Numbered from the stretch's first letter, positions 46,944 through 57,100 are shown. The stretch is 57,500 bases of DNA from Symbiodinium natans (GCA_905221605.1 CAJNDS010002790.1:62501-120000), one strand, 5' to 3'. A program made the numbers and translations. The notes: generated from the sequence alone by a model not told the origin.

Positions 46944-47001
46944 ATCGAGTCCCCAAGAGATGTCTTGCCCCTGGCGCTGACTAAGGCACGCGGTCCGGTG
47001 G
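46944..47001 (-). CDS. Exon: TGPRALVSARGKTSLGDS
   Basis: Acceptor AAAAAG|CC fits exon 47178. GA donor AT|GAGCC or GGG|GACTCG. Confidence 0.5.
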
Positions 47002-47177
47002 CTTTTTGCCGGTAGACCCAAGACCCTAAAATAACGCATGGCGTTCAAGCTCTCCGGGGCTCTTTTAAGCCTTTTTGGGTTGCTTCCCGAAACCCTAAAC
47101 CCTAAACCCTAAACCCTAAACCCTAAACGGCCTCAAACCTAACCGGCCCCAAGCCCTAAACCCTAAACGGGTTCAAC

Positions 47178-47253
47178 CGCGTGCTGGCATGCCCACAGCT
47201 CTACTGTCACCATCTACAGGCCGGCTGGTGCGTCCGAGCGGGAGCATGATGCC
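47178..47253 (-). CDS. Exon: GIMLPLGRTSRPVDGDSRAV
   Basis: Then GMPAR. Acceptor GTCAG|G, donor CGCG|GTTGAA. An ATG four codons upstream could make this a first exon (MSRQGIM...). Confidence 0.65.
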
Positions 47254-47523
47254 CTGACGTGACATGGCAACATTGCGAGTTTTAGGGTTTAGGGTCTAGG
47301 GTTTAGGGTTTAGGGTTTAGGTTTTAGGGCTGAGGGTGTGAGTTGTAGGAATCAGGTAGCGAGACCCCGACAAGCTACTGAGAAAGGCCTCTGCACCACA
47401 CACCCTAAAGACTCTGAACCCTAAACCAGCAACGATGGGCCAAATGGCAATTCGCGAGACCGTAATTCCGGCCAAGCGTAGACAGAAGAGGATGAGGTTT
47501 GTCTTTAGGGCTATAGGGGTTCC

Positions 47524-47596
47524 TTACAAAACTGCTAGACGGTGGTGCGGTAGGCAGGTGTGTAGACGCATGGCTGTCACGAAAAACTCACACTGC
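47524..47596 (-). CDS. Possible exon: QCEFFVTAMRLHTCLPHHRL
   Basis: Then AVL and TAA; acceptor CTCTAG|G. Phase does not fit the neighbours. A + frame over 47420-47600 is also open, so strand is uncertain. Confidence 0.3.
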
Positions 47597-48123
47597 CTAG
47601 AGTTCAGGGTTTAGGGTTTAGGGTTTAGGGGGCTGCACGGCTGCATCATCTGTCTAGTCAATGTCGTGGGTGATCAGGCACGGCGAAAGTTATGCCCAGA
47701 GCCCTGAGTCGAGCAGTTATTTCTGAAATTCAAACAGCCCAAATTCCTGTACCCTAAAGATCCCTACGCCCTAAACATGAGAGCCTCACCTTTAGGCAAT
47801 AGCCCAAAAAAACTTTATGTAAGAAGGCCTTTGGGCCCAAAAACGCATTAGAGTCCTTAGAGCCTTAGGGTTAAGGGCTTACCTTGGGACGAACTGAAGC
47901 TTCGAAGGTTTGTGGTCCTCATACCGTAATAGGAATAAGAGTAGTAAAGGGTGTATGACCCAAAATGATAAAGTTCATGTGGTCCCCAAGGGTAAGGAAC
48001 CTTAAGGAACCCTAAACCCTGAGCCCTAAACCCTAAACCCTAAACCCTAAAGCCTAAAGCCTAAACCCTAAACCCTAAACCCTAAACCCTAAACCCTAAA
48101 CCTCAAACCCTATGCGGCCACAC

Positions 48124-48171
48124 AGGGAGCTCTTTGATCTGCTCCGTCCGGAGGCCCAGCCCGCATGCCAG
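48124..48171 (-). CDS. Exon: LACGLGLRTEQIKELP
   Basis: Sixteen codons, acceptor ACTAG, donor CCT|GTGTGG, phase 0/0. Telomere brackets in the usual order. Confidence 0.65.
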
Positions 48172-48199
48172 CTAGTTGGCCAACGAGGTTTAAGGGTTT

Positions 48200-48620
48200 T
48201 GGTTTAGGGCTTCGGGTTTGTAAGGGTTTATACAGGGTTTGTTACTAAGGGTCTAGTTTAGAGTTTGTAAGGGTTTATACAGGGTTTGTTAAAAAGGGTC
48301 TAGGGCTTAGAGTTTAGGGTTTGTAAGGGTTTATTTCTAAGGGTCTAGTGCTTGGAGTTTGGGATTTGTAAGGGTTTGTACAGGGTTTGTTGATAAGCGT
48401 CTAGGGTTTAGAGCTTCGGGTTTACGCAGGGCTGATTTCTAAGGGTCTAGGGTTTTGAGTGGAGGGGTCATAAGGGTTAAGGGTCATGGGCTTAGGGTCT
48501 ATACAGGGTTTGCTTATAAGGATATTTAGAAGGGTTTAGGGTTTAGGGTTTGTACGGGTTGAGGGTTAAAAAGGGTTTAGGGTTTACAAGGGTGTAGAGG
48601 GTTTATAAGGGTTTGGGGCT
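48200..48620 (+). repeat. Diverged telomere-derived repeat with a longer period
   Basis: GTAAGGGTTTATACAGGGTTTGTT...AAGGGTCTAGGG recurs five or six times with roughly 50-70 bp spacing, as if a telomere tract had been re-amplified after diverging. Confidence 0.7.
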
Positions 48621-49007
48621 TATAAACTTTTAGGGCTTTTTGGTGTACCTGGAACACCAAGCCCAAGTCAGACCTGTTTAGTTTTTAAGGTTTAGGGTTT
48701 AGGGTTTAGGGTTTCATGACAGGTGGTTGCAGGAGGCAAGTATCATAGACACACCCCCCAAGCTTCTATAAGGTTGAGGATCTCGACTGCGAGATTCGAG
48801 TAGTGAAGGCTTGCGAGTAGGAGGTTTCAGGCTTCTAGGTGCCTTCCAATTTAGGGTTTAGGGTTTAGGGTTTAGGGTTTAGGGTTTAGGGTCATCACCC
48901 CTAGAAGAGGCCTTGGGTAAGGGGCTCTGCGGTAGAATGGCCTATCCGGGTAGGGCTTAGGGTTTAGTATTGTATAGAGCTTCACAACCTCCGTACAATC
49001 CCGAGAC

Positions 49008-49046
49008 CTCAAGCCCAGCGCGATGTAGGGTTGACGTCGTCGAAGG
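49008..49046 (-). CDS. Exon: PSTTSTLHRAGLE
   Basis: Acceptor CTGAG, donor GAG|GTCTCG; phase 0/0. A second open frame (FDDVNPTSRWA) leaves this tentative. Confidence 0.42.
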
Positions 49047-49221
49047 CTCAGGAACGAAACCCCCGAGACCCCCTAAACCCTAAACCCTAAACCCTACACT
49101 CTAAACCCTGAACCCTACATAAACCCTAAACGCTAAACCCTAAACCCTGAACCCTGAACCCTAAACCCTGAACCCTAAACCCAAAACCCAAAACCCTAAA
49201 CCCTACCTTTGGGACCCATAC

Positions 49222-49266
49222 CAAGTTGGCCAGCTCGCCGGTCCTAAGTTCGCACTCGGGGCACAC
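49222..49266 (-). CDS. Exon: VCPECELRTGELANL
   Basis: Fifteen codons, acceptor GTCAG|G, donor TTG|GTATGG, phase 0/0. C-P-E-C could be half of a zinc ribbon. Confidence 0.7.
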
Positions 49267-49441
49267 CTGACGGGGTAAAGGCATCCTTTTTAAGCCTTCT
49301 AGGGTTTAGTGTTTAGGGTTTAGGGTTTGGGGTTTAGGGTTTGGGGTTTAGGGTTTGGGGTTCAGGGTTTGGGGTCTGCGGCGTGGGGCGAGTGGTTCAG
49401 GATTCAGAACATTTGGAACTCTTTAGGGCCTATTGCGGGGT

Positions 49442-49660
49442 TTATACAGTACTGGGCTTCTGGGTATTACAGGGGGAGGCCCGGTGCTCCATCTTCCTTG
49501 ACACCCGCACTAAAGGCATTCCCCCAGCTGCAGCTTGCCGCTGCAGCCTTTGAACAATCCGGCCACGGGGCCGGGGGAGAGGCTTCCCCTTCTCAGGGTA
49601 ACCGATTTGGGGGCTTACGAAAACAAAGAGACCGCTCAGCAACAGTGCCCGACCCCCCAA
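49442..49660. other. Region open and coding-like on both strands
   Basis: Minus: KPLPRPRGRIVQRLQRQAAA then GGMPLVRVSRKMEH. Plus: LTPALKAFPQLQLAAAAFEQ then SGHGAGGEASPSQ with donor CAGG|GTAACC and acceptor TTACAG. The flanking arrays (TTTAGGG low, CCCTAAA high) mark it as intron-like for minus transcription. Confidence 0.45.
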
Positions 49661-49863
49661 ACCCTAAACCCTAAACCCTGAACCCTACACCCTATATATA
49701 AATCAGGTGGGCTTCGGGGTTTTAGGGTTTCACCATACCGGAACTTGCTTTCTTTCCACCAGGGTACCAGAATTCAAGCTAAACCCTAAACGCTATAAAA
49801 ACCTTACCCTACACCCTACTCCTAACCAAGCCTTGGGTATCTGGTTGTCTTGAATTTGGGCAC

Positions 49864-49916
49864 CCTGAGAGGAAGAGCCCCCTCGTCGAATTCAGACGCC
49901 AGTGGTGTCAGGCAGT
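49864..49916 (-). CDS. Exon: CLTPLASEFDEGALPLR
   Basis: Acceptor CAAAG|AC, donor AGG|GTGCCC. Phase fits exons 50104 (upstream) and 49222 (downstream), giving a three-exon chain. Confidence 0.65.
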
Positions 49917-50103
49917 CTTTGCATGGGTTTAGTTTAGGGTTTAGGGTTTGGCTTAGGGTTTAGTGTTCAGGGTTTAGGGTTTTCTAGGTTGAAAAGGCGA
50001 AGGGTGCGACTCGAGGTGTCGTTTGGGGTTTAGGGTTTATGATATTTATAAGGTTTAGGGTTTAGGGGGGTCAGGGTTTAGGGGCATGCGCGTGGGGATT
50101 CAC

Positions 50104-50159
50104 CAGAAAAGTGAGGCGAGCTGACGTCAAGCATCTTGGGCTTCGACTCTTCTGCCACG
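50104..50159 (-). CDS. Exon: VAEESKPKMLDVSSPHFS
   Basis: Acceptor CAAAG|C, donor CTG|GTGAAT. A further open stretch at 50185-50245 (SVAARTASAQ) may be another exon. Confidence 0.65.
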
Positions 50160-50391
50160 CTTTGTGAGGCCGCTGCTCAATAACAATGGGCCTGCCTGAC
50201 CTGCGCTGAAGCGGTTCGGGCAGCCACGCTCTGATCCAGGGAGAAACCGACCAGGATGGGTTATTATGCCCCGTAACCCCTGAAAAAGGCCCTTGATCGG
50301 GTTGACTATGGGGACTATAAGGAACCCTAAACCCTAAACCCTAAACCCTAAACCCTAAACCCTAAACCCTAAACCCCTAAAGTAGCCCATC

Positions 50392-50476
50392 CTTGGAGTG
50401 AGCGAACGCCAGCTCCCGATCTCGCGTCACTGGGCAACCTCGGCTTCTGCAGGTGGCAGCGCGCCAGCGGCAGGCC
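50392..50476 (-). CDS. Exon: Cys-rich, CRSRGCPVTRDRELAFAHSK
   Basis: Preceded by ACRWRAAT. Spacing of Cys and the final FAHS recall a CCCH zinc finger, not exact enough to assign. Acceptor CCCAG|G, GA donor AAG|GATGGG. Confidence 0.58.
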
Positions 50477-50529
50477 CTGGGCCGTGTCTTAGGGCTTAGG
50501 GTTTAGTTATTCCCTACACTAGTTTCACT

Positions 50530-50645
50530 ATAAACCCCAAAGAGGTAAGCTATTTCAGGTGTTACTAAGATTTTATATATCTTTTCCAGTATAATACACC
50601 AAAAAAAGGTAAGCTAGATAAGGTATTACTAATTAAGATTCTTTT
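50530..50645 (+). repeat. Imperfect direct repeat, about 75 bp
   Basis: AGGTAAGCTA...AGG.GTTACTAA..AAGATT occurs at about 50540 and 50608. Confidence 0.6.
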
Positions 50646-50659
50646 TTGTAGTTGAAATC

Positions 50660-51320
50660 AGAAACAGTCCGGGGGGTGTCCGCGGGCATCTCGCGAGGTT
50701 TTGCGAACATGCTTCCGCGAGTAGGTTTGCAAAGTGCATGATCAGTGCTCAAAATGATGGTCCATTCTTGGGTAGCCTAAATATTCGGGGGCCGCCTTCA
50801 AACAGGAACCCCCCCCCACAAACAAAGGGGACCCTAATCTTTAGCTTTAGACGGTGGAAATATGACAACCGGAACACGCATGCTGCTTGAGACGGATCTT
50901 CAAAGCTCTACTACTTGCTTAAGACCCCCCCAAAAAAAAAAACAAAAAGGAGATCTTCCTGATAAGGGCAATACAGGGATGAGTATCTGTTATTTTATGT
51001 TTTTTTTGGGGGGGGCGGGGGGAGTGCTTAACAAGCAAATAGTAGAGTTTAGTTAGGGGTGAGGGCTCAGGGCTTGACATTCTCAAATTGTTCGGGGCTA
51101 TTGGAGGTTTAGAGTTCTGGAGGATCTGCTTGAGGTTCGGGGTTGCTCTTCGGTTTTGGGAGGGTTCGGTCATGCTCAGGGCATTTGCGGGTGTTAAGGG
51201 TTTAGGGTTTGAGGGTTTTAGGGTCCAATTTACTCGGGCCATCGCTTCGACCATGGTATGGGTAAGCGGTGCATGGTGTCAGTTCGCATGCACCATGCAC
51301 ATCCATACCTCTACCTAGAG
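50660..51320. other. No defended gene
   Basis: A minus stretch at 50660-50745 (MHFANLLAEACSQNLARCPR) is coding-like but lacks clear splice sites. 51080-51260 is G-rich, with weak open frames on both strands. Confidence 0.4.
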
Positions 51321-51398
51321 GCTCCTATGTAGTACCTTTTTGGGGTAATATCTTAGAATCCCCTATAACTAACCCAAAAAGGGACTACATTGGAGACT
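51320..51398. mobile_element. D-family inverted-repeat element
   Basis: GCTCCTATGTAGTACCTTTT...AAAAAGGGACTACATTGGAG. Confidence 0.8.
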
Positions 51399-51532
51399 CC
51401 AGGTAGGATAGGAACACTCCGAAAAATCCACGGCACGAGGCCGCCGACAGATGGGGGGGTTTCTTGTGAAGTAGAGTTCCCTCGATAGTCACCTTTTTTC
51501 AAAACGGCTCCAAGATGAACATGACCCACCCT

Positions 51533-51590
51533 TAGAACCTTAACAAAAACAATAATTTTAATATCCTCTTGGGTTTTATTTAAAGAAATA
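51533..51590 (+). repeat. I-family dispersed repeat
   Basis: Shares TTAGAACCTTAA.AAAAA and ATATCCTCTTGGGTTTTA with 24830-24900. Confidence 0.65.
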
Positions 51591-51646
51591 ATTCGTCAGG
51601 GGAATACAGAAACAGACCCCAACCCCTAAGCCCTACAAAACGATGC

Positions 51647-51703
51647 TGGAAAGAGGGTCTTTGTCGGGCCTAGAGCCGTTGGGCGCCATCGACGCACAAA
51701 CCC
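51647..51703 (-). CDS. Exon: VCASMAPNGSRPDKDPLS
   Basis: Acceptor TTGAG|GG, GC donor TCCA|GCATCG; or a first exon starting at the internal ATG. Confidence 0.5.
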
Positions 51704-51838
51704 CTCAAACTCTATCATCAACCCCAATCTCCAAAATGTCAACCTCAACCCCACGCCCTCAACTTCCACACCCACACACCCTAGACCCTAAAAGCACACA
51801 CACACATAAAGAAACGCAAACTCTATAAGCCCTCACAC

Positions 51839-51938
51839 TTGGGATGTTCCCCTTCACTAGCAATCCTTTTTCGGGATTATAATTTGGGGGTACTATTTAT
51901 CCCGTTTAAGGACTGTTAGTATAAGGGGAACCAGCCAA
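51839..51938. mobile_element. A-family inverted-repeat element, 100 bp
   Basis: TTGGGATGTTCCCC...AAGGGGAACCAGCCAA. Confidence 0.8.
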
Positions 51939-51951
51939 ACCTCACACGCAC

Positions 51952-52020
51952 AAGGTGTCGGAGATCAGCCACGTCGCCGTCCGCGCTTTGTCCTCCGCCC
52001 TCGCCGAAGAACCGCACCAC
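51952..52020 (-). CDS. Exon: VVRFFGEGGGQSADGDVADL
   Basis: Then RHL. Acceptor CGCAG|G, donor CTT|GTGCGT, 23 codons in phase 0. Confidence 0.72.
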
Positions 52021-52463
52021 CTGCGCCCAACCCTAACCCTAAGAACCCAAATCCAAACCCTAAGCCCTAATATGTACCTTATATAGTCCCGATGTACCGA
52101 AGTAGCCCCGAAATGACCCCTAACTTTAGTCGCTGGAAATCCAAACCCCCAAGTCCTATATCGCATCGGCTGTTGGTTTAGACGAACCTCGAAGACTAGG
52201 ACTCTCTCAGTCTAGGGACCAAAATCGGCAACCGTGCTTTTTGCTTAGAGGGACAAGGGAACCCCAAACTGGCCCAAACCCTAAACCGCAAACCCTAAGC
52301 CTCAAAAGAAGGAATTAGGGCCCACTCTGGGCCTCCCCAGCTGATGGCCCATTGAAAACCGAACATCTGCCCCAAACTCGAAGCCCCATGAACCCTAAAA
52401 CCCTACAGTAAACCCTAGTAGGCCTAAACCCTAAACCCCTACGAAGTCCTGGCCTGTATGCTC

Positions 52464-52531
52464 CTCTTCGGCGCCAGGCGCGGCGACGGCCGCGGAGCGG
52501 TGCGAGGCGAAGCGGTCGGCGTCTTGCTTCC
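52464..52531 (-). CDS. Exon: KQDADRFASHRSAAVAAPGA
   Basis: Then EE. Acceptor TTCAG|GG; GA donor GAG|GAGCAT joins the exon at 51952 in phase 0. Confidence 0.6.
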
Positions 52532-52675
52532 CTGAAGCTGGCTAGGGTATAGGGAATTGGGAATAGGGAATAGGGAATACGGTATAGGGTTTAGGGTTTA
52601 GGGTTTAGGGGTTTAGGGTTTCGGGTTTAGATGGGTTTAGGGTTTGGGGTTTGGGGTTTAGGGTTTAGGGTTTTA

Positions 52676-52778
52676 CCTTAAGAACCCAAAACCTACTTCT
52701 TGGTAGCACTTGTCACAAGCAACTTAAAAAGATTCTTAGGTAGCCTACAACACATTAGGTTTGCGTTTCTTAAGGTAG
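52676..52778. mobile_element. F-family inverted-repeat element
   Basis: ACCTTAAGAACCCAAAACCT...AGGTTTGCGTTTCTTAAGGT. Confidence 0.8.
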
Positions 52779-52993
52779 AGTTTAGGGCCAGTTTAGGGTT
52801 ACGGGCTTAGGGTTCTTCGGCAGGAATGGCGGAAATGGGTACCCTACGTGATCTCTTAAAGGGTTCTATACATATCAGGTTGCTTATGTACCCCTAACCC
52901 TAAAACCCTAAACCCTAAACCCTACACCCTAAACCGGCGGGTTCTTTGCGATTGGGGATCAAGGGGTTGCAGGTGCTCTTGAGGGATTCAAGC

Positions 52994-53045
52994 CTTCAGC
53001 CTTGTGCCTGGCCTCCTGGTGGTGGTTAGTGGCGCAGCTGAGACG
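52994..53045 (-). CDS. Exon: RLSCATNHHQEARHKAE
   Basis: Acceptor TTTCAG|C, GC donor AAG|GCTTGA. Confidence 0.58.
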
Positions 53046-53140
53046 CTGAAAGGCTAGGGTTTAGGGTTTACGGTGTAGGGTTTAGGGTTTAGGGTTTAGG
53101 GTTTAGGGTTTAGGGTTTAGGGTTTAGGGTTTAGGGGTGT

Positions 53141-53283
53141 GCTTGGAGGTTCATGGTACTTATGAACCACTTATACCTGTACTGATAACCGACTTATGGG
53201 CCCCTTAAGTGCCCTAATATGGCTAGAAGTACAGTTATAAAGAACAGCTATAATTGGCGAAGAAGTACCATGAACCTCCAAGT
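53141..53283. mobile_element. C-family inverted-repeat element, 143 bp
   Basis: GCTTGGAGGTTCATGGTACT...AGTACCATGAACCTCCAAGT. Confidence 0.88.
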
Positions 53284-53509
53284 AGGGTCTAGGGTTTCTA
53301 ACCCTAAGCCCTAAACCCTCAACCCTAAAGCGTAAACCCTGAACCCTAAGAGCTGGACCCCAAGCCCTATGAAGAATAAACAGACTATGAACGCAAACCG
53401 TCTTACATCCTCCCGAGATTCCCAGGCGTAACCTTAAAAGGCCAACATTTGTCCTAGTCTGCTGGGCAACCTAGCCTCAAAACTTCAAGCCACGCTCACA
53501 AAAGCCCTG

Positions 53510-53585
53510 CTTGGAGGTCTGTGTAAGGTTATAAGTATAGCCATACTTATAACCCGACTGATAACTACCCATTGAACCTCCAAGT
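53510..53585. mobile_element. C-family element, short copy
   Basis: CTTGGAGGTCTGTGTAAGGT...ACCCATTGAACCTCCAAG. Confidence 0.7.
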
Positions 53586-53639
53586 GAGCCCCTAAACCTT
53601 AAACCCTAAACCCTGCAACCCTGCAACCCTAAACCCTAA

Positions 53640-53785
53640 ACTAAACCCTATACCCCAAACCCTAAACCCTAAACCCTAAACCCTATACCCTAAACCCTAA
53701 ACCCTAAACCCTAAACCCTAAACCCTAAACCCTAACCCTAAACCCTAAACCCCAAACCCTGAACCCGAAACCCTAAGCCCTAAAC
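53640..53785 (+). repeat. Telomere-type array, CCCTAAA
   Basis: About 20 heptamers on the donor side of exon 53805-53859. Confidence 0.96.
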
Positions 53786-53804
53786 AAAGAAAGCCATCGA
53801 CCAC

Positions 53805-53859
53805 CGGACGTGTGTGCAGCCGCGGCGCAGGTGCCAGGTTGGGAAGTGTGTGCCGCCGC
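53805..53859 (-). CDS. Exon: RRHTLPNLAPAPRLHTRP
   Basis: Acceptor TTAAG|G, donor CCG|GTGGTC. Other frames are also open. Confidence 0.52.
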
Positions 53860-53868
53860 CTTAAGGAG

Positions 53869-53990
53869 TGGGTTTAGGGTTTAGGGTTTAGGTTTAGGGT
53901 TTAGGGTTTAGGGTTTAGGGTTTAGGGTTTAGGGTTTAGGGTTTAGGGTTTAGGGTTTAGGGTTTAGGGTTTAGGGTTTAGGGTTGCGGG
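53869..53990 (+). repeat. Telomere-type array, TTTAGGG
   Basis: About 17 heptamers on the acceptor side of exon 53805-53859. Confidence 0.96.
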
Positions 53991-54423
53991 CTTCGGGCTT
54001 CGGGTTTCGGGTTTCTGTTCCTAGAACCCCCCATCAGTCCAGCTCTTATTTCGCTCACCATACAACGACTTCGTACATGAAGAGTAGCAGTTGGTGGGAA
54101 CCCCACCCCCCCCCCCCCCCCCCCCAGTACCACTGGGGGTTAGAGTTTAGGGTTTAGGAAATCCTGACCTGCCCTCGAAACCTCAAAACCCTAGAACCCC
54201 TAGACCCTCAAGTATTCACAAAATGTATAACACGAAGCCAGGGCGAGATTACAATTTCCCGAAGCTGGTACTGATGGATCCTACACAGTCCTTAAACTCT
54301 ACAGAGCCTGAAGCCCAAACCCTAAGCCTACACCCCGAAAGCCCTAGGTCCCTCAACAACCCTAAACCCTAAACCCTAAACCCTAAACCCTAACTCCTAA
54401 ACCCTAAACCAAGTTTTCCCTGC

Positions 54424-54484
54424 CTCGGGGGTAGCGAGGCGGACCGCCCGCTTCGCACGGAGGCCAGCTGCTCCCGCTGGTAGC
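54424..54484 (-). CDS. Exon: YQREQLASVRSGRSASLPP
   Basis: Acceptor CTGAG|GC, GC donor GAG|GCAGGG. Telomere brackets in the usual order. Confidence 0.52.
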
Positions 54485-54499
54485 CTCAGATACAGCCCA

Positions 54500-54690
54500 A
54501 ACGTTGGTGTAAGGGTTTAGGGTTCAGGGTTGGGGTTTAGGGGTGAGGGGTTAGGGGTTGGGGTTTAGGGTTTGGGGTTTAGGGTTTAGGGTTTAGGGTT
54601 CAGGGTTGAGGGTTTAGGGTTTAGGGTTTAGGGTTCAGGGTTCAGGGTTTAGGGTTTAGGGTTTAGGGTTTAGGGTTTAGGGTTCAGCCT
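54500..54690 (+). repeat. Telomere-type array, TTTAGGG with variants
   Basis: About 25 heptamers, with TTCAGGG and GGTTGGGG variants. Confidence 0.94.
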
Positions 54691-55009
54691 GCATGTTGCA
54701 ACTGAAAACTACCCAAGATACTAATTCAATGTAGTCCGTAGCTTCCAACACCCGAGACCCGAGACCCCAGACCATTTTCAGATACGAATCAGGCCCTTAA
54801 ACCCTAAACCCTGAACTCTAACTGCGACTGGCAATGATCCAGGGTCTAGCCTTGAGAATTTCTTCGGAAAGAGAGTCCATGATTCAACTCAGCACCCCTA
54901 GCAGCGCAACCCTTATTCCCTAAACCCTAAACCCTAAGCCCTAAACCCTAAACCCTAAACCCTAAACCCTAAACCCTAAGCCCTAAACCCTAAACCCTAA
55001 ACCCTAAAC

Positions 55010-55081
55010 CGCGATGTTCTTCGGCGGGGCTTGGGAGGAGAGGGTGCTCGGATGATCTTGCATGGGGTTCACGGTGTAGAT
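55010..55081 (-). CDS. Exon: IYTVNPMQDHPSTLSSQAPP
   Basis: Then KNIA. Acceptor GCTCAG; the donor is the telomere repeat: GCG|GTTTAGGG. 24 codons, phase 0/0. Confidence 0.75.
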
Positions 55082-55242
55082 CTGAGCCCTTTAGCCCTGA
55101 ACCCACAAGCCTAAACCTACTTAGGGTTTAGGGCTTAGGGCTTAGGGCTTAGGGCTTAGGGTTTAGGGCTTAGGACTTAGGGTTTAGGGCACGGATGGTA
55201 CGTACTGGTTATGTAGAGAACAGAAATAGATCATAAACTACT

Positions 55243-55355
55243 TTCAGATGTATATGTCGCGAACAAGATTGCGAAATTTCTTTCACACTATCCACTCCAA
55301 AGTCATGCTGAGGTCTGGGCCTTCGTGCGCTTTCTTGAGGTCGATGAAGAAGCCT
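55243..55355 (-). pseudogene. Reverse-transcriptase fragment, degenerate
   Basis: Reads FFIDLKKAHEGPDLSMTLEW, IV, stop, then KKFRNLVRDIYI and another stop. The F-I-D-L-K-K-A opening matches the catalytic-palm start of non-LTR reverse transcriptases, and L-W...IR.IY fits the following helix. In-frame stops mark a dead copy. Confidence 0.5.
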
Positions 55356-55724
55356 GGGCGATGCCCTTAAACCGAAATCCTAAGCCCTAAGCCCTTAACC
55401 CTGAACACTAAACCCTAAGCCCTAAACCCTGAACCCGAAACCTGAACTGAAACCCTGGACCCTGGACTCTACCCTAAGCCCTAAGCCCGAAATGCTGAAC
55501 TCTAAGCCTTTTCTGAATCCCTGAACCCTAAAGCCTAAGCCTAAGCCCTAAACCCGAAACCCTTACACCCCAAGCCCAAAACCGAAACCCTAAACTGGCT
55601 GGTTCTTAGTAGGGAATGAGGGAATGAGTACCCTAGATAATCCCTTAAAGGGTACATGTAGGGGCCCCCACTTCCCTCAATCCCTACTAAGAACCAGGGG
55701 GTAGGGAGCCCTAAACCCTAAACC

Positions 55725-55835
55725 CTAAACCCCTAAACCCCTAAACCCCTAAACCCCTAAACCCCTAAACCCCGAAACCCCTAAACCCCTAAACCCCTAA
55801 ACCCCTAAACCCCTAAACCCCTAAACCCTAAACCC
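55725..55835 (+). repeat. Variant array, 8-bp CCCCTAAA
   Basis: About 13 units, homogeneous; second occurrence of this variant. Confidence 0.94.
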
Positions 55836-55855
55836 TAGGGGGTGGGGAGGATCAC

Positions 55856-55909
55856 CGAGCTGCTCTCCCACAGCGCAAAGAACTCGTCCGAGGGCCGCTG
55901 GCGGCTTTC
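55856..55909 (-). CDS. Exon: ESRQRPSDEFFALWESSS
   Basis: Eighteen codons, acceptor TTGCAG|G, donor TCG|GTGATC, phase 0/0. Confidence 0.72.
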
Positions 55910-55910
55910 C

Positions 55911-56062
55911 TGCAAGCAGTGGGCCTAAGGGATGTAAGTTGGGATGTTACCCCTAATGCTAACAGTAACTAGTAGCCACTGTTATAATCCGCAAGCAGTG
56001 GGCCTAAGGGATATCAGCTATAAGTAGAATGTGCTAGACTTCTGGCATTAGGGGCAGAAAAT
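55911..56062 (+). mobile_element. A-family fragment between a 28-bp direct repeat
   Basis: GCAAGCAGTGGGCCTAAGGG at 55912 and again at 55991. Between them is the TTGGGATGTTACCCC end of an A-family element. The first copy overlaps the acceptor of exon 55856-55909. Confidence 0.65.
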
Positions 56063-56131
56063 TATAGCAGGACAAGCTCTGGGTAGTGTGGGGTCTAGGA
56101 TGAGGGTTTACTCCCCAAGCGCCCCAGGTAC

Positions 56132-56205
56132 GAGCCGTGGGGGGCTTGGGGCGACGTTGGGTTCGACCAGGAGCTTCGAGGACACAAACCCGAGACAGCA
56201 GCCGC
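56132..56205 (-). CDS. Exon: AAAVSGLCPRSSWSNPTSPQ
   Basis: Then APHG. Acceptor CTCAG|G, donor TC|GTACCT. Confidence 0.65.
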
Positions 56206-56360
56206 CTGAGTCAGCCCCCAACTACCTGCGACGTTTGGGGTGAGGGGTCCCCTAAACCCTAAACTCCTAAAATCCTAAACTCCTTAACCCTAAACCTGAA
56301 TAGTTTTACTGGTTGGCTTACAGAAGGTCTTGGGTTGCAAGTCGACCACGGAACCTCTTT

Positions 56361-56510
56361 ACCTCAAGAACCCAGAACCTGCTTTTTGTAGGCTACTTAA
56401 GAATCCTATACGGTGTTGTACAATACGAACCTACCCTAACACGAGGTTTCCTATACTGAGGGGTTTTGGAATAAGAACCTCCAAAAAGTAGGCTTTGGGT
56501 TCTTGAGGGA
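56361..56510. mobile_element. F-family inverted-repeat element
   Basis: CCTCAAGAACCCAGAACCTG...AGGCTTTGGGTTCTTGAGG. Followed by an H-family block at 56530-56650. Confidence 0.8.
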
Positions 56511-56730
56511 GCCCTAAACCCTAAACCCAAGGGGGTAGGTACCTAGGGAACCTTCGGGAAGCCTGGGGAGCCTTAGGAAGTAGTGGGCGTATGAGAGGAA
56601 CCTTGGGTTACATGGCCCCCTTGAAATCCCCCTCGCTTAGGAACCCTGTAACTTTGGGTTCTTGGGGTAGCCCTAAACCCTAAACCCTAAATCCTAAACC
56701 CTAAACCCTAAACTAGGGTCTTTTCGGGGC

Positions 56731-56778
56731 CGCCCCCTCCCGTGCGGCCTGCATGGAGAACCAGGCGCACAGCTGCTC
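56731..56778 (-). CDS. Exon: EQLCAWFSMQAAREGA
   Basis: Acceptor GTCAG|G, GC donor GCG|GCCCCG, phase 0/0. Confidence 0.62.
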
Positions 56779-57039
56779 CTGACAACAGCAAAAGAGGGAG
56801 CTGAGCTTCAACTTACAAACCCTAAACCCTAAACCCTCAACCCTAAACCCTAAACCGTAAACCCTACACCCTAAACCCTAAACCCTAAGCCCTAAACCCA
56901 AAACCCAAAACCCTAAACCCTAAACCCTAACATTAAACCCTAAACCCTAAACCCTAAACCCTCAACCCGAACCCTGGGTTGGTTGGCTCAAAGCCGAACC
57001 AGCGTCTTGAGATTCAAAGTCTGGGTTTGCGGTCTAGGC

Positions 57040-57084
57040 CTCCAAAAATCCCCCGAATGGCGGACGTGCACAAAACACACAAGC
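57040..57084 (-). CDS. Exon: ACVFCARPPFGGFLE
   Basis: Fifteen codons, acceptor TGAAG|G, GC donor GAG|GCCTAG. C-x2-C noted. Confidence 0.6.
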
Positions 57085-57100
57085 CTTCACACCTTCTGAC

